Origin: Trichostrongylus colubriformis
Lineage: Eukaryota > Nematoda > Chromadorea > Rhabditida > Trichostrongylidae
DNA length: 64,000 nt
Direction: 5' to 3'
Assembly: GCA_963978905.1 (NCBI GenBank)
Contig: OZ022258.1
Span: 29,702,716-29,766,715, forward strand
In this document: positions 18,330 through 31,185 of the stretch, piece after piece
Position numbering within the stretch: the first letter of the stretch is position 1
Layout of the letters: each line of letters begins with the position of its first letter
Program-made: the position numbers and the translations under genes
Notes under the pieces: generated by a model
Told to the model about the DNA's origin: nothing
What the model saw: only the letters and a program-made list of their open reading frames with translations
Database searches by the model: none

Positions 18330-21300
18330 ATTTAATGCCGAATGTCTCTTCTTCTAGATCTCATAAGAAGTAGGGCGGAGCTCCGGAAAGCCTTGATAGA
18401 GCGAACGCAGAAGATAGAAGAATATTATTCGTATTCAAAGTGAGAAAGGAAAACAAAAGAATGTAAAGTTACGCCTTTAATAAAAAGAAGCGCTAAATCA
18501 CCTAAAAAAAACTTATAGTGCAGTATATTCGATTGTGCATAGAGCCCATAGAAGCCCACGCTTTTCATTTAAGAGTTTCCATCGAACAATAAAGTAGGTG
18601 GTGTTCGCCTACCTCGCGCTTTCCACCTACAAGCATGAACAACTGGACAGCCAAACAAACTTGAAATTTTTGAAAACATTCATGGAACAACGGGATTCGT
18701 ACGTATCCCTTTTTTTCTTCACCTTCAACTATATTTTAGTGGGACAAAGAACCAATGGTTGGTAAATGCGATGGAGCTCCCCATCGAGTTGTGTTGAAGT
18801 GCACTGTTGTGCTGTCTAGTGTGGTTCCATGGATGGCATGCTTAAGCTGCGCTTCCGAATTGCGAGGGCGCATCAAGCCTATAAACTGATTCGCGGGGGA
18901 AATCCATTGCTTATGTCATCACACCAGGAGAGTCTGTTACCAATCGGCCCTCGCTGCCGAGCAGGGATGTAGGGATTTGTTAGTCGATGAGAGATTCCAT
19001 AGGTACAGCACCTCCTTCTACGGCACACTGAGGCTGAAACTATACAAATTATAATGCATGGCAAAACAGCGGAGTCATTAGTAGATGGAATAATAAAGGA
19101 AAAGGGTGGTAAGTCTAGCGCAGATTTTTAAAGGGGGGGGGGGGGGTTGATTGGAATCTGATAATAAACTGTCAGTGGCAAACGCTTGTCTTGCCTACGG
19201 CGACGTAAAGATTGAGGCCACCTTGCTCGACTCTCCACTCGTTGGCCTGATATCACGCGCTGACTGGGACGAAAAGGATATATCCGGCAATAGTGGAAAT
19301 CCAACACCACCACCATCCTTAGAGCGAGACCACGGGACTGCAGCCCACGTGGAAATGGACCAATTTTCACTACGGTGTTCATAGATTATTCAGAAAACGC
19401 AGTTGAGACCATAGTAACGTGACGAATACAAGGTTGCCATATATGTTCAGTAATGCTCAGAAAAGAGTGATGCACAAAAATCAAAACTAGCAAATATTTC
19501 ATGAATAAGGTAGGGCTAATCGAGAACTACATCTGATAACTACATAAAGTATGGCAACTTAGAAAGTAAATATGTCATTTAGTTGAGATTGATGAGAAGT
19601 GTTCTAGCCAAGTGGCTATGTTATTCTGGATCCGCTGGAATGCATCCGTCAAAATGAAGGGCGTGGCTGACACCTCGTGATGTGCTAACATCAACTGACG
19701 CCTTTGGCCCTTTCAAGGTTTTCTTTATGGAATTCATGCTCATGTTCTCGTTCTTATGGCATTTCCCTATAGTGAAGGATGGGCTCATGACTCCTGATGC
19801 TGAAACAAGCGTTTTCAACTTGTAACCAGAATAACAACCTTCACGCTTTTACAGTTCACAGTTTTTATTGTTGTATATCATATTTACATAAATAACTGCC
19901 ATAATTTATACATGTGGTTATCTGATTCAGATTAGCCACGCCCTAAGTGCAACCATTGTTAATTTTCATTTTTACAAGTGTCAGGTGTCGCAGTAGCATG
20001 GAACATGCGCTTTTTTCAAATGCAGACATGCTCTGCACAGTTACAAAACAAAACTCGTCTGGGAAAAAGAAAGTCATCACAACATAGGAGATCGTTCAAA
20101 ATACGCCCGACTGTAGAAATCTGCCCAAAATTGAAAACCTTGAAATGCCCTTTATTTGCAGAATAGCGCTGCGGTGGCCAGTCGATATTGTTATCTGCTT
20201 TCCTCAGATAACGAGGAGAGCGCAGTTCGAATTTTCTCGCACAATGTAGACTTACTCACTCTGCGTCCCCAACCACGTGACCTTCCTACAACATAAATAT
20301 TTGAGTAACAGAAGAACTGCGTTTCCGTGGACGATTCCTTCAACCATTACATACCATTACTCACTATGAGAAATTATGTGTGCACATACATATCTGATTA
20401 ATACATACGATTACTACTGCATTGATATTTTGCGGATTTACTCTCCAACTTCGATTCCTTCTACCGTTCAGCGAAATGGAAGCCGATACCGATCCGCAAT
20501 GGGGTGTCATCTTGTAGAGAGAAGAGGAAATAAAATTCAAAAAAAATTATTCTAGAATAATCCCTTTTTTTGAAAGAACCGCCTCCACTCAGATTCAGTG
20601 GCAGTTTAATGCAATTCACTATGCAAAGACTTGAAGTAATCCTTCAGACATAAGACACGTTCAAAGGCTCGGTTGTTCCAAGCACCTTAATTTAGAATTT
20701 GATCCTATGCACTGGAACGGCGGCATCTCCCCCTACATCACTACCACCTCGAAAGGAACAGGAAGTAGACATGGGAAATTCAAAGACCGCCCACTCGCCC
20801 AAGGCCACTGCAAGCTGTATGCCATATACTTGTGTTCGGAAAGTAGAACAACCTCCTAATCTCAGGAACCAAAAAGTTCAAAAAGAATTAAAAACAGGGA
20901 AATATGTGCTGAACAATCGTCAAACATGGAAATCCACTTACATGCAAAAGACAGTGAACGAACAGAAATCAGACGATGAATGTTCTCCGAAGCACCCACT
21001 ACCCACCAACGCATCATGTATGTAGGAAGGGGTGCAGCACAATTCATCTCATCTGCAGCTTACAGTGACGTCAAGTCAAGCTTTTACGTCGGCGAAAGCA
21101 CAGATCAATTCCGATAATAACTGGGTCAGGACACCTTGACTCGTCATCGAACCCACCACAAATCACTTTCCAACAACAGTCGCTCAATCATCCTCTAACG
21201 CATATTGCGCTCACGAAAACATTAAAACCACTCACGATGCCCTGCCTGGACAGAAGAAAATGCCAAACTGGACTACTTAGAACCATACATTAGCAACATT

Positions 21301-21588
21301 CCGTACCTTCGCGCTCTAAACACGTTCATTCGAAGGGTTCACCTATTAACCCATCAGAAAATGTGAAAATTCGATTACTCGGGAAGGAATGGTAGTACAC
21401 ACATAAAGGATTCTCAATGGACCTGAATGCAGGTACAAATTCTGAAAAATGTCGACAAAAACCAACCTCCCGTTGGAGCGGGGGTGGTGGACTGGCCAGA
21501 AACAACACGCTAGCGCTTGCGTCAGCTATGTACTGAATCACCTGCATCAACAAAACCTCTGACAAATCGTTGACGAATCGGTAGCACA
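18330..21588. other. Interval without a supported gene; poly-G run and element end
   Basis: A run of about 16 G is present at 19131-19146. At about 20290-20340 the sequence ends in TTTCCGTGGACGATTCCTT, the terminus of the foldback family seen in full at 44954-45378, so this is a stray end. The remaining sequence has only short unsupported open frames. Confidence 0.5.
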
Positions 21589-21590
21589 TA

Positions 21591-22091
21591 CAGTAGCGCT
21601 CAAAAGTCTTCGGCGAAATGGTCTTTCACTTGGGTTTTTTCACTTGTAACTTTTTTGCAACTGCACCGATTTAAGAGAAATTTTAGTATGTTGTACTCGG
21701 AGACACTGCATACTTAATATACTATTTTGGCGCGCAACGGTGTAGGTTACGTGGTTATATGAAATTTTTTAATTTTGGCATGCCATCGCTATGCCGTCCC
21801 GCTGTGCCGCTGTCATCAAAAGTCTTTCTACAAAATATTAATGTTCTCTGAGGCTTGCTCTTTTTGTTTTTGTATAGAAAGCCGTTTTTCTTGAACAAGC
21901 CTCTTACTTCTTTTGGGTGGTCTTGTAGTAAATTCTTGTAAAAAATCATGAAAAGTGGCAAGCGGCGCTCAAGTAGTAGGAAATGTTGACAATAGGTTCA
22001 GGCACCACATATTAAAATTTTGTCAAATTTGGTCAAGTAGAAAAAAAGTTATGACAAAAAAGTTTTGGCCGAAGACTTTTGAGCGCTACTG
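21591..22091. mobile_element. Tc1-derived MITE (501 bp), second copy
   Basis: The termini CAGTAGCGCTCAAAAGTCTT and the reverse complement ending GAGCGCTACTG are flanked by TA at 21589-21590 and 22092-22093. It is the same deletion derivative as 8236-8726 in opposite orientation: the blocks ACACCGTTGAGTGCC (inverted here), TGGTGCCTGAACCTA and the CGGCACATCGAGACGG region all correspond. No transposase remains. Confidence 0.9.
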
Positions 22092-22220
22092 TAAATACGT
22101 GAGAGACTTCAACGCCCCCGAAATTCATTGTGCAGGCCGGTTGCACCCTTAAACTTCTATTATGGGGGGAAGTCAAATAGCGATGCCTGTGTAATGCACG
22201 GATGTGTATCATTATGTCAT

Positions 22221-22372
22221 GATTTCGCACGACGACGAGCGGCGTGCGACGCATAGTGTGCGAGTTATGCACATCGCAGTGGTTGGGTTTTCGAACGATT
22301 ACACTGTAATGTCAGGGGCGCGATACGTTGACTTGTAATCGCTTCGGGACCCAACAACACGGCGCCTTTATC
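22221..22372 (+). repeat. Dispersed repeat, GGCGTGCGACGC family, copy 1
   Basis: Shared blocks with 51008-51150 (opposite strand) include GGCGTGCGACGCA, AACGATTACAC, CGCTTCGGGACCCAACAACA and GGCGCC/GGTGCC. It is GC-richer than its surroundings. No terminal repeats are evident and the function is unknown. Confidence 0.65.
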
Positions 22373-24364
22373 GTCCGCGTTGCTTGGCTTGCGGCATGCC
22401 GCGTGCGAAACTCTGACATAAGGGTACGCGCCCATAATGCACATGCTCACGCCTGACCACTTCATCCTTCGATTCAACCCGAGAGCTGGAACCCAACAAC
22501 TGAAGCTGATTTTCCTACACCGTTGGACTTAAAAGACCTTTGACGTTTCCTAACTGTGAGAAGTAATAGCCGCCACTTATACATTGCTGCTATGTATAAA
22601 GATGTTCGGAAATCACAATGACCTTAATGACTGATTGGGAGAATTGCAGTTATTGCTAGAGGAGCTTCCAGAGAACTCTAGGATGCAAGCAGAGAATACC
22701 ACTTATCTGGTGTTTCTTTGCAAAACATAAGATAAGGGAACGGGTTCATTGCAATATATCACTAGCTATTGCTTGCACGGCTGGATCATTCCGTTAGCGT
22801 GTACATGATTATACGAATATGGGAAGGGTCGCAATGTGCAAGAAAAGCTCAATGGATGGCGCACGTCACCGACCGATGATGAATGTTTCGCCCGATAGCG
22901 GCTTCTCGAATCGAAACACACATGTACAAATCGCTTCATCGAGGGTGAGGGCGGTGTAGGCGTGGAGAATGCCCAGCCACGTGGTGTCCGCCGAAATACA
23001 CACACACTCGGATACTGCAGTTTTTGCGCGACTCGTGAGTAAATAAAAAAAGAAGCTGAATACTTTGTGCAATGGCTGCCACTGTCGTCTACTCTGACGC
23101 TACAATGCAGTATACTAGTCGCGCTCGCGCTCTTTCCTTCGTCCCGCTTTTTGTGGTGTGGTTTCTTGCCAAACACCTACTTCCGCCTGACCTCGCGTGC
23201 TGACAACGCGCCTCAAAAACGTGTTATTCAATTTTTCTGCAGGAGGGATGTGGCGAAAATTACCCCTCAACTAAGTTTCTCACTAGACGATTCACCTGAA
23301 CTTCTCTTTCCGATTTAAGATGTCATACCAGTTTGGTACCACATTCAGATGCGAGATAAACGCGAAGTTGTAATCCCACTTTGAGTTTCACTTTATTCGT
23401 GAAATCTGAAGAAAGGGGATTCCTTCCTCTGCAATGGGTGCAGATAGAAGAGAAAAGCAAGTGCTAAAAAATTTATTGCCAGGTCTTAGAAAAGGTGCAG
23501 AATTCACGAAAACAGAAACGGAACAAGGTGTCGAGAGCTTAACAAACGTAGGGACTGGAACGACGGCGAGTCGACTTTTTATGTTTACGTGCCGGCCAAT
23601 AATAATTTGTAAGAGAAGGCAGCATATACAACCACTAATCTAGGTTTCTAATGTTCTCAAATGACATAATTCTCAATCCACATTATTGAAGGAAGCAGAA
23701 CATTCCAGCACAAACACCTTGCATCCTACTCTCGATTAAACGCCAGAAAATCTGGAGTTGCTGGAAGCAGAAAACACTGATAGTATAATGGAGCCCAAAT
23801 CATCTACCGACCTGGTATCGAGAGACCGACACTAGGCGAGTGGCTCGAACAGTATAGAAAGCATTGGACGCATCCTGATTGGGGGTGCTTCAGCAGTAAA
23901 GGAAACGCGTACGCATTAGGTTGCAGGATAACTTTCTCCGCCATTTCCTGAAGGCTTCTCAAAAGTTTTGCGAGTGAGTTTTATGAAGAGGGCGCCGGGT
24001 GCATTTCGTTAAGCCAGGATTTCACGTGGCCCCATGCGACAAACGGCGCGGCGAGAGCGAGTAGCTTTCTCCACGAGTGATTGTTACAACTCCCTTCGAT
24101 GTTCACATCTGAATCGCTTACTCACGGAATGAAATGGAGCTTGTTTTTTTCATCATATAATATTATCGTTGTTAATTTTCCACAACTCTCCACTTCTAAA
24201 CTTTCCACCAATTTTCGAGTCACCTCTGCCTTTTTCAAACTAGTGATAATCCGTGAATTCACCCACGGTATCAAGGTCCGCTTAAAACAGTGGAGCTGGG
24301 TTCCGTGGTAGGTCTTTTCAGGAAAGCTTCCTAAGGATTTACCCTTCGGTTCATAGGAGTCACA

Positions 24365-24450
24365 GAGCTCTTGCTGCTTGAACAGCGCTGCTATGATCCG
24401 AGGTACATATCATTTTTCGTGTCTCAAACCTGCCTCCGAAGGGGTTTTAG
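24365..24450 (+). repeat. Dispersed repeat fragment, AGCTCTTGCTGCT family
   Basis: The block AGCTCTTGCTGCT, then ATCCGAGGTAC, then CTCAAACCTGCCTCCG and GGGGTTTT matches 55851-55932 in the same orientation. Only ~85 bp are shared, so both are probably pieces of a larger, older repeat. Confidence 0.5.
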
Positions 24451-24716
24451 TGCTAACGTCACGTTCTGATTCGGAAACCGAGGGCACTGGAAACCCGGAA
24501 AACACGGAACGTTCAAGAACATCACCCAATATTGATCTCCTTAGGTACCCGGAGTGAACGGACCTCAGCAAGGTTCTGAACGAGGGCGACGAAATCTTCG
24601 ATTTCGCTGTGTGGAGGTGACACATCATATTCACTCAGAATAAACTCCGGATCCTGTTCATGGAGAAGGCTCTCACGTAGTTAAGTGATAGTATGAAAAG
24701 TGCTCTTGAATTCGGG

Positions 24717-24834
24717 GATGGATGCCAATAAAAAAGTAGTTTTTTCCTCCACCTTGTGAAACTTTGCTGAAGTTCGACTAAAATGGGGTTATAAGTGGAG
24801 GAAAAAATTACTTTTTTTTATTAGCATTCCCTGT
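24717..24834. mobile_element. Short foldback MITE (~118 bp)
   Basis: The left arm GATGCCAATAAAAAAGTAGT plus TTTTTCCTCCAC pairs with a right arm GTGGAGGAAAAAATTACTTT plus a TTATTAGCATTCC tail. A ~40-bp spacer lies between. Small size, long inverted arms and no coding make it a foldback or MITE-type element. Confidence 0.6.
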
Positions 24835-26299
24835 ATATAGGTTATGATTGAAACGGTATCAACCCATGGTGTGCTGACAGGGATCCCAGCCGGCTCCGGT
24901 AGCTCGTGCTGATGGCGTCGCGTGTGCGACGCCACATACGAAATCCTGGCCTAATGATATTTAGCTGCGGGCACCCATTGCAATTCACCAGCTCGATCGA
25001 ACTGTTCTCATCCCAACGCCTGTGAACAGCGACGATTTTTCGAGGAAGATTTGATTGTTCCTTCTCCACAAATGTTGCCTGGGCCTAATACGAATGACGA
25101 GGACATGTAAATGATAGTTACGGGCTGATTTCGAATACACTTTTTTTCCGATTTTAAACATGATTGTGTCTAGATAGATCACTATGAATAAATATAGATA
25201 ACAAAACCATTATTGGGAAATCGAGGCCGAATTTTTTTTTGTGTAAAGAGTAAATTTTAAAAAGTCTGGAGTAAAAATGTTGCAAATTCATGTCCATGAG
25301 GTCGTTCGCACGAATCCATGGAGCCATATTTAAAATCATGTAAATTTTTGTAAATAGTTGAGCTGATTCCTCATGAACTCTAGCATGACAAATACATTCT
25401 CATAAAAATGTCTTAAAAGAAGAAGTTCAAATCTGGAAGGTAGTAATAAAGTAGTCCGAAACGACCTATTAAGAGAAGCTCATCAATTCAGTATGTCACG
25501 ACGGTTAACCGTAGCCAACGGTGAGCCAACACTCCCACCAAGTTAGGTTCAAGTTAGGTGTCCAAACTCCATGGTCCTTATAAATCATCACAATGCGCCA
25601 GATCAACCGCAGAACATCTCGAAAAGGAACCATCTCTCCCTTCTCGTGCATTACTCTCTTATTTCCGTTCAATTTAAATCGCCTGCAAGTTCAACTGGCA
25701 ACACTGACCATAACTGGCAACAAATTCAACTATTCTACCAATTTGACAGCCTCAACTAATGCAGATTATGGGCGGAAGCAAGAACGCAGCACACACACTG
25801 CACATCCTAGCCGTATGGTCAGAAGCAGGTACCAGTAAGGCAAGAGCGATGGGAAACTGAAGTGAATGGGGCAAAGTTCCACAAGAACCACAGAGGTACG
25901 TATGATTAGATGCTCCCGTTGACCATAGATCGAAGTAATGGAAGGCGTCGTGAAGCTATTGCGCAGCTCATACGATCAGATAGCACTCAAGCTAATTAAG
26001 GCGGATTTAACAATCCCTTACGTGTGTTTAAAGAACTTGAAGATGTTTATGTAGACCACAGTGTAGGAAAAGAAAAGGAACCTAGCCTAGGAAAAAATGT
26101 TTATTTCTTGGATAGGGGAGGCGCCACAGAACGTTCCTGAGATGAGCGTGTGACTCGGAAGATATGTAGACGAGACAAAAAGAGACGGGAGAGCGACAAG
26201 AAAGGAGAAAAGAAAGAGAACGGAGCCTTTCACAATCGCATGCAAAATGATCAAGTGCAGCACAGCCTGATTATTGCACGAAAACATGAAGTTCATATT

Positions 26300-26385
26300 T
26301 CAACTTCAAATAATTAATATTTTATTAATATGATAATATGATATTCCATATATTTCATATAATTAATATTCATATTTCGAGCGAC
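26300..26385. repeat. AT-rich imperfect palindrome
   Basis: ATAATTAATATT, TTATTAATATG and ATAATTAATATTCATAT lie within 85 bp and can pair with each other. Base composition is about 85% A+T, well above the flanks. It is probably a simple-sequence or degenerate foldback feature. Confidence 0.4.
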
Positions 26386-28120
26386 AAGTTGAAGGAGATC
26401 TCCGATTTTGGAGTTAACAGCTGCGTAACTTTTTATACAGGTCGAGTCATCCGCTAGTAGATTCTTGGAAGGCACTCAGCCAACGAAACGCCCCTCTCCT
26501 TAATTTTTGCGGCTCAGAAAACGTCAAAAGGGCCCATTTCGTCGCATGGATGGCTCTAACGCTCAGTGTGACAGTTTCCTCAGAAGCCCAGTTCCGTGAT
26601 TACGATGTGTTCCGAAGAATCGAGGAGTTTAAAAAGGAGTAATAATATCAAATCAAGTTGTAATCTGACTGTAGTCTTAAGCTGATTAAAGTCGATTACG
26701 AAAGGAGATTCACTTCTTGTTCCTTTTTTCTTTGGAGGCGTAATGGATGATGCCGGGAGGACAACGTCTATGGATCTGCATCAGAAGAATGAGGCTAAAT
26801 GAGTACATAAAGAAGCCTACAAACACCTGCTGTTTACATTGTTGTGTGACAAATGAGCTTTCTCATCACAAACAACGTCGATTAATTCCTGAAGGAGAGC
26901 AAACAATGAAGTGGGGGGAAGGGCACTACCATGTAGATATGCTCAACGGATTCTGTTGTATGAATGACATCGAGTGGGAAAAAACCAGCCATGACACTAT
27001 GAGGTTCCAGCTGTTTTAGCAACAGGGTATATATATATATAATCCGGAAAGCGTGCGATCGTTTTTCTTTGATGGAAGATCGATGAGTGAACGAACCAAT
27101 GCAGCTGTGATAATAGAACCGCCATGGCTCAAAGCTTGCCACAAAAGTGGGAGAGTGGACGGATGTTGCTATCGTGGACCTATAAGGTGACGTCCCACCC
27201 GGTGCTCGGTGGCCATTTCTGAACCATTCCCCTTCAGATGTTAAGGAACTTCGTTAACCGAAGACGAACCTCTCCTCTACTGCCACGCGAAAGTCGTGCA
27301 GACTAAACAAGAAAGGAATTAAAACTTGCAGTTTGGCAAGCTACGACCGAGTTAGACTCACCAAAGTCGCTCAATTATATAATGCTTTCAGAAATTGTCA
27401 GTTAAGATTTGTGGAATCGAGAAATGACAGAATTCATAGTTACACTACAGGTGAAAGCAAAAACCTCATAAAACACTCAAAAGTGAACGTGACAAGCCTT
27501 TTCAGGATACCCTCCGCGCTCACGCCCGCTACCAGCGGTAACCCCATCGTCTCTACTATAGCAGTGATACTAACTCCAAAATGGGTTCATTAAGAACGAT
27601 AAAAAGGAATACAATACTATGGTAGGCCTGTTATTTTCAAATGACGAATACATGGTCTTGAGCACATCAGGTTACGAACAAATGGTACGGGAAACAACTG
27701 TTTGCAATTCTTCCCAGAATAACCGTTAGGCGCCAAAGATTTCCAATCTTTCAGCGCGCTATCTATTCCACATTATCTATTACTTACTCCCTTTCAAGGC
27801 TCTTATAAACATAGTGTCCATCCTATGAATTCCTTACTAGTTTCTCTATCTTCTAGCAGTTCTGCTACCAAAAATTTTGCTAATTGCTGTTAATAAATGT
27901 GTGACCGTCGAAGATGCTTGAAAGAGAATTGGGTGAAAGAATAATGGAAAATCCGCTAGTCGAAGGCAGTATGATCCATTCGCCTCAACTCTGTTCTCTT
28001 TTCCTTGTAGAACAAATTCATGGTACTGGTAGCCGGGCGGGGCTACTGATAACAGAAAACTGCGTGGCCACCCGCGGCGGGTGCGAGTGCCAGTGGCAGG
28101 ACATGGCAGCCTTCAAGTGA

Positions 28121-28187
28121 GGCAGTGTGGCATGGGTGGCGGAGGCAGGGTGGCATGGGTGCCGGAAGCAGTGTGGCATGGGTAGAA
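28121..28187. repeat. 23-bp minisatellite, three units
   Basis: Three tandem units of GGCAGTGTGGCATGGGTGG-type sequence start at 28121, 28144 and 28167. They differ at a few positions, and the third is slightly short. They are GC-rich and G-rich on the plus strand. Confidence 0.75.
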
Positions 28188-30499
28188 GTGCAGAAGTGAC
28201 GCGGTCACGCTCTGCCGGGCTCCCAACTGCAGTCGATTCGGCAAGTCGTACTGGTGGCGCCGCGAGTGCGACGCCGCGAAGCGATTTTCCGTCGTAAGTA
28301 GCCCTACCCTTGGTAGCCAAACAGAGAGTACCCTGCATCCCGTACCACTTATCCGTAGAAGGTTTCGCCCTGTTTAGAAACCGATTAAAAGAGGGAAATG
28401 TCAACAAGACGCTCGTTACAATTCCATTGCCCTATTGGCCCGGAAATTCCTGAATGCTTGCGTACGTGCAAAGCACCTAGTGTTTGATGCATTCCAGTGA
28501 AGAAAATCATAGAATGAAAAGCGAACGACGTCACAGGATTCCATGTGGGATACAGACGACGGAAAAAGCCATACATCACGGAGAATCACATGATTCACGA
28601 GCGCTCAACTCGGCATTTTGTATAATGAAATGACGTGAAAATTTGAATAAACAATGAAGCGACGAGCTGTGCGGAATTTTAAATATCCATTATACGATCG
28701 TCTTTTTGTCACCCCATTGTTGTGGATGGAATCATTGTCTCACAGAGACTGGAAAGGGAAGTATCCTTTCAAGACACATCTATCATTGGGAATAGCGCTA
28801 ACCACCGTTTTGTTAGGCTCACAGTATTCTTTTATAATAGTTGATTGACTCAAGCAGTTCCTCATTGCCAAGATTACCTTTATTACTGTCTTCAAGCGTG
28901 TGTCGCCACATCTTAATTATTAGCAGCAGCCAATTAAGTGTCTGGCGAGTCACAAAATGTCAACAGACAATGTTTTGGAATACTTTATAAAATACATATG
29001 AAGTGAAGAAAGGGCTATTTTCGCATGAGACTGCGAAGACAACCAAGAAAAGCGAGGAGTTGGAAACGGTGTTGACGGCGAGACTGAGCAGGAAGAATAC
29101 TAAACCTGTCATAAGCTAGTAGTATGGAGATATTTAGAGATGGTCAACTGGACCGATCAATGAGAATAAAGCGTTGCCGAAAGGATATTTACGGAAGGTA
29201 CCGATCCAAAATTGAAAAAAAAACAGATGCTGATTTTCTCTACGTGGGAAATGCCACGCCCAGAAACATGACAGTTTTTTTTCGCGGTTGACGAGCCAAC
29301 GTGAAAATAGTAACAAATGTTCGAGAGAAATTGGGATGGAGAAATGAACTCCTACAAGTAGAAGGCACGGTTTTGCGAATAAGAACATGGGAGTGTGGTA
29401 AAGATTGGTTTTCTCCAACATTATGCTGCTTGGTTCCATGATGAGTTTACATAACTACTAGAAGGGGGTTTTAGCTACCGAATTCCACACTGTAACCTAC
29501 CGGGAAAAGTTCTTCCAATGTAACGAAGTTAACATTCGATTTGGGGGAGAAGTGTCAGAGCACCAAAAAGGAATGAGAAGAGAGGTTGTCTAAAGAATTT
29601 TGAGTGCAAATTCATTGTAGGGCTACAGCAACGCTCCTCGAGATTCAGCCTCTTAGTTGATTGCTTTGGAGCATATATTAGCATAAGCAATAATAAGCGT
29701 TGTCTCCTCCGTTCTAGTAGCATTCCCATGAGGGTGAGCCGGAAATGATGTTCATCACTTGCATTGTTCAAAGGTATCACGCTCAACTAGTACGTGAATG
29801 TTATGACCGATTTGCAACATTTTTTAACGCCAACAAGCAAGTGCGATCCATTGGAAGCGAAAATCGCATTATGTGCCATCTCGCAATAATAAAAACACTT
29901 CAAACCAGTTCTGAGCAGCGATAGGGTACGCCTTTATAAGACGGAATGAACGGTGGTCGAACGGATACAAGGAGCTTGGAAGTTTCTCACCACCGCAGTC
30001 CAGACACCATAGATTACCCCGAGGTGGTGTTGGCCTCCTGTGATCTATAGTCAGGAGACATATCCCGCGAGAATCCGAAAATCTCGAAAATCCCGACCAT
30101 TTAATCTACGCTGGAAAATGTCAGCTCTAGAGTCAATATCCAAAAAAAGCAGATTGAATGTGACAGCCTGCAACTTCTCCAAATTCTGGATGACCAAGTG
30201 AGTGTGAAGAGTGCAGTAGCGCACTGCTGCTCCGAGGGATCGCACATCACCCTTCTGAGCTTTGCTGAATCCGAGTTACCTGATGCAACAACCAAGACGT
30301 GAGAGCACTCAATGCTGATCAATCTACCAATGCAATATAGATTACACAAGGAGTTCCGGGAAGAGCCCAGGCGCAAGTCGGCGTTTTTACATTCGCAAAT
30401 GAGTATGGTACTAGCTCACGAGGTATAGGAGACTGACCCCAGTATGATACTGGCGGGAGCGGCGACGCTTCTCACCCCACTATCTCTGTCTTTGATTTC

Positions 30500-30829
30500 A
30501 ATTCCCAAGAGGAAGTGACGGGGTAATTTCGGTAATGGGAAATCTCAAAGAGAGTCACCCAAATGAAAGCCAGAAGGACAAAAGAAGACTGTGCGGCAAA
30601 ATCCCTGATGAAGGAGTGCCCCCGAGCTTTAGGAAAAAGGTGTTTTCTAATAGCTACTAGGTACTTGATTCGCCCCGTCCCTCCTTTTTTGGGAATAACA
30701 GTGGGAAGGGCTCTTATTTCTATTTTTTGATCGTTTCATCTCGTTATCCTTCACTCCCACTACCAGCTCCACTCTACTTTTATATCCAATGATCTTTCCT
30801 GTTTGACCCGATCTCCTCTATCAGCTCCC
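30500..30829 (+). mobile_element. Decayed TTTAAAGACA-family MITE, tandem with the next copy
   Basis: The stretch GGGGTAATTTCGGTAATGGG and the following GAATCTCAAAG-like, CCAAATGAAAGCC and AAAATCCCTGATGAAGGAGT blocks parallel, in the same order, the copy that starts at 30830. Its left terminus is eroded. The two copies are head-to-tail neighbours, separated only by the TTTAAAGACAG end of the second. Confidence 0.55.
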
Positions 30830-31185
30830 TTTAAAGACAGTGATTAGGGGTAATGTGGGTAATGAGAATTCCAAAAATGGATCAGGCAAATGAAAGCTAG
30901 GGGTCTAAAAAAGCTGTATGTGGTGAAATTTCCGATGAGAAAGTGTGCCTCGGGGTCTTATAGGAGTCGTCTTCAACAGCAACCACTTGTTTTACGGCAG
31001 CCCGTCCCTTATTTTTCAAGGCAGCCAGCCCCTTTCGAGGATAAACGGCGGGAAGAGGTTGTTATCTCTCGGGTTTTCGACCATTTCATTCGGTTGATTC
31101 TTCACTTCCGTACTACGAGCACCTCGAACCTCATATTTGATGATCCTTTCATACTCGGCCCGAATTACCCCTAGCGCTGCCCTCG
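30830..31185 (+). mobile_element. TTTAAAGACA-family MITE, short copy
   Basis: It begins TTTAAAGACAGTGATTAGGG and ends near AATTACCCCTAGCGCTGCCC, the inverted version of the same terminus. At ~355 bp it is shorter than the 560-710 bp copies elsewhere in the window, with a different interior. No protein is encoded. Confidence 0.65.

Larger units (their letters stand above)
22373..30420. other. Interval without a supported gene
   Basis: Apart from the small repeats listed separately (24365, 24717, 26300, 28121) I see only short open frames with no family signature. Splice-like motifs occur at background frequency and no phase-consistent chain could be built. Confidence 0.45.

Noticed and set aside
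20699..21025. 108-codon plus-strand open frame
   Set aside because: Low-complexity, basic composition, no splice partners, no recognisable domain.
28018..28407. 129-codon minus-strand frame with HP-rich repeats
   Set aside because: Its repetitive part is the 23-bp minisatellite read through; no homology or splice support.
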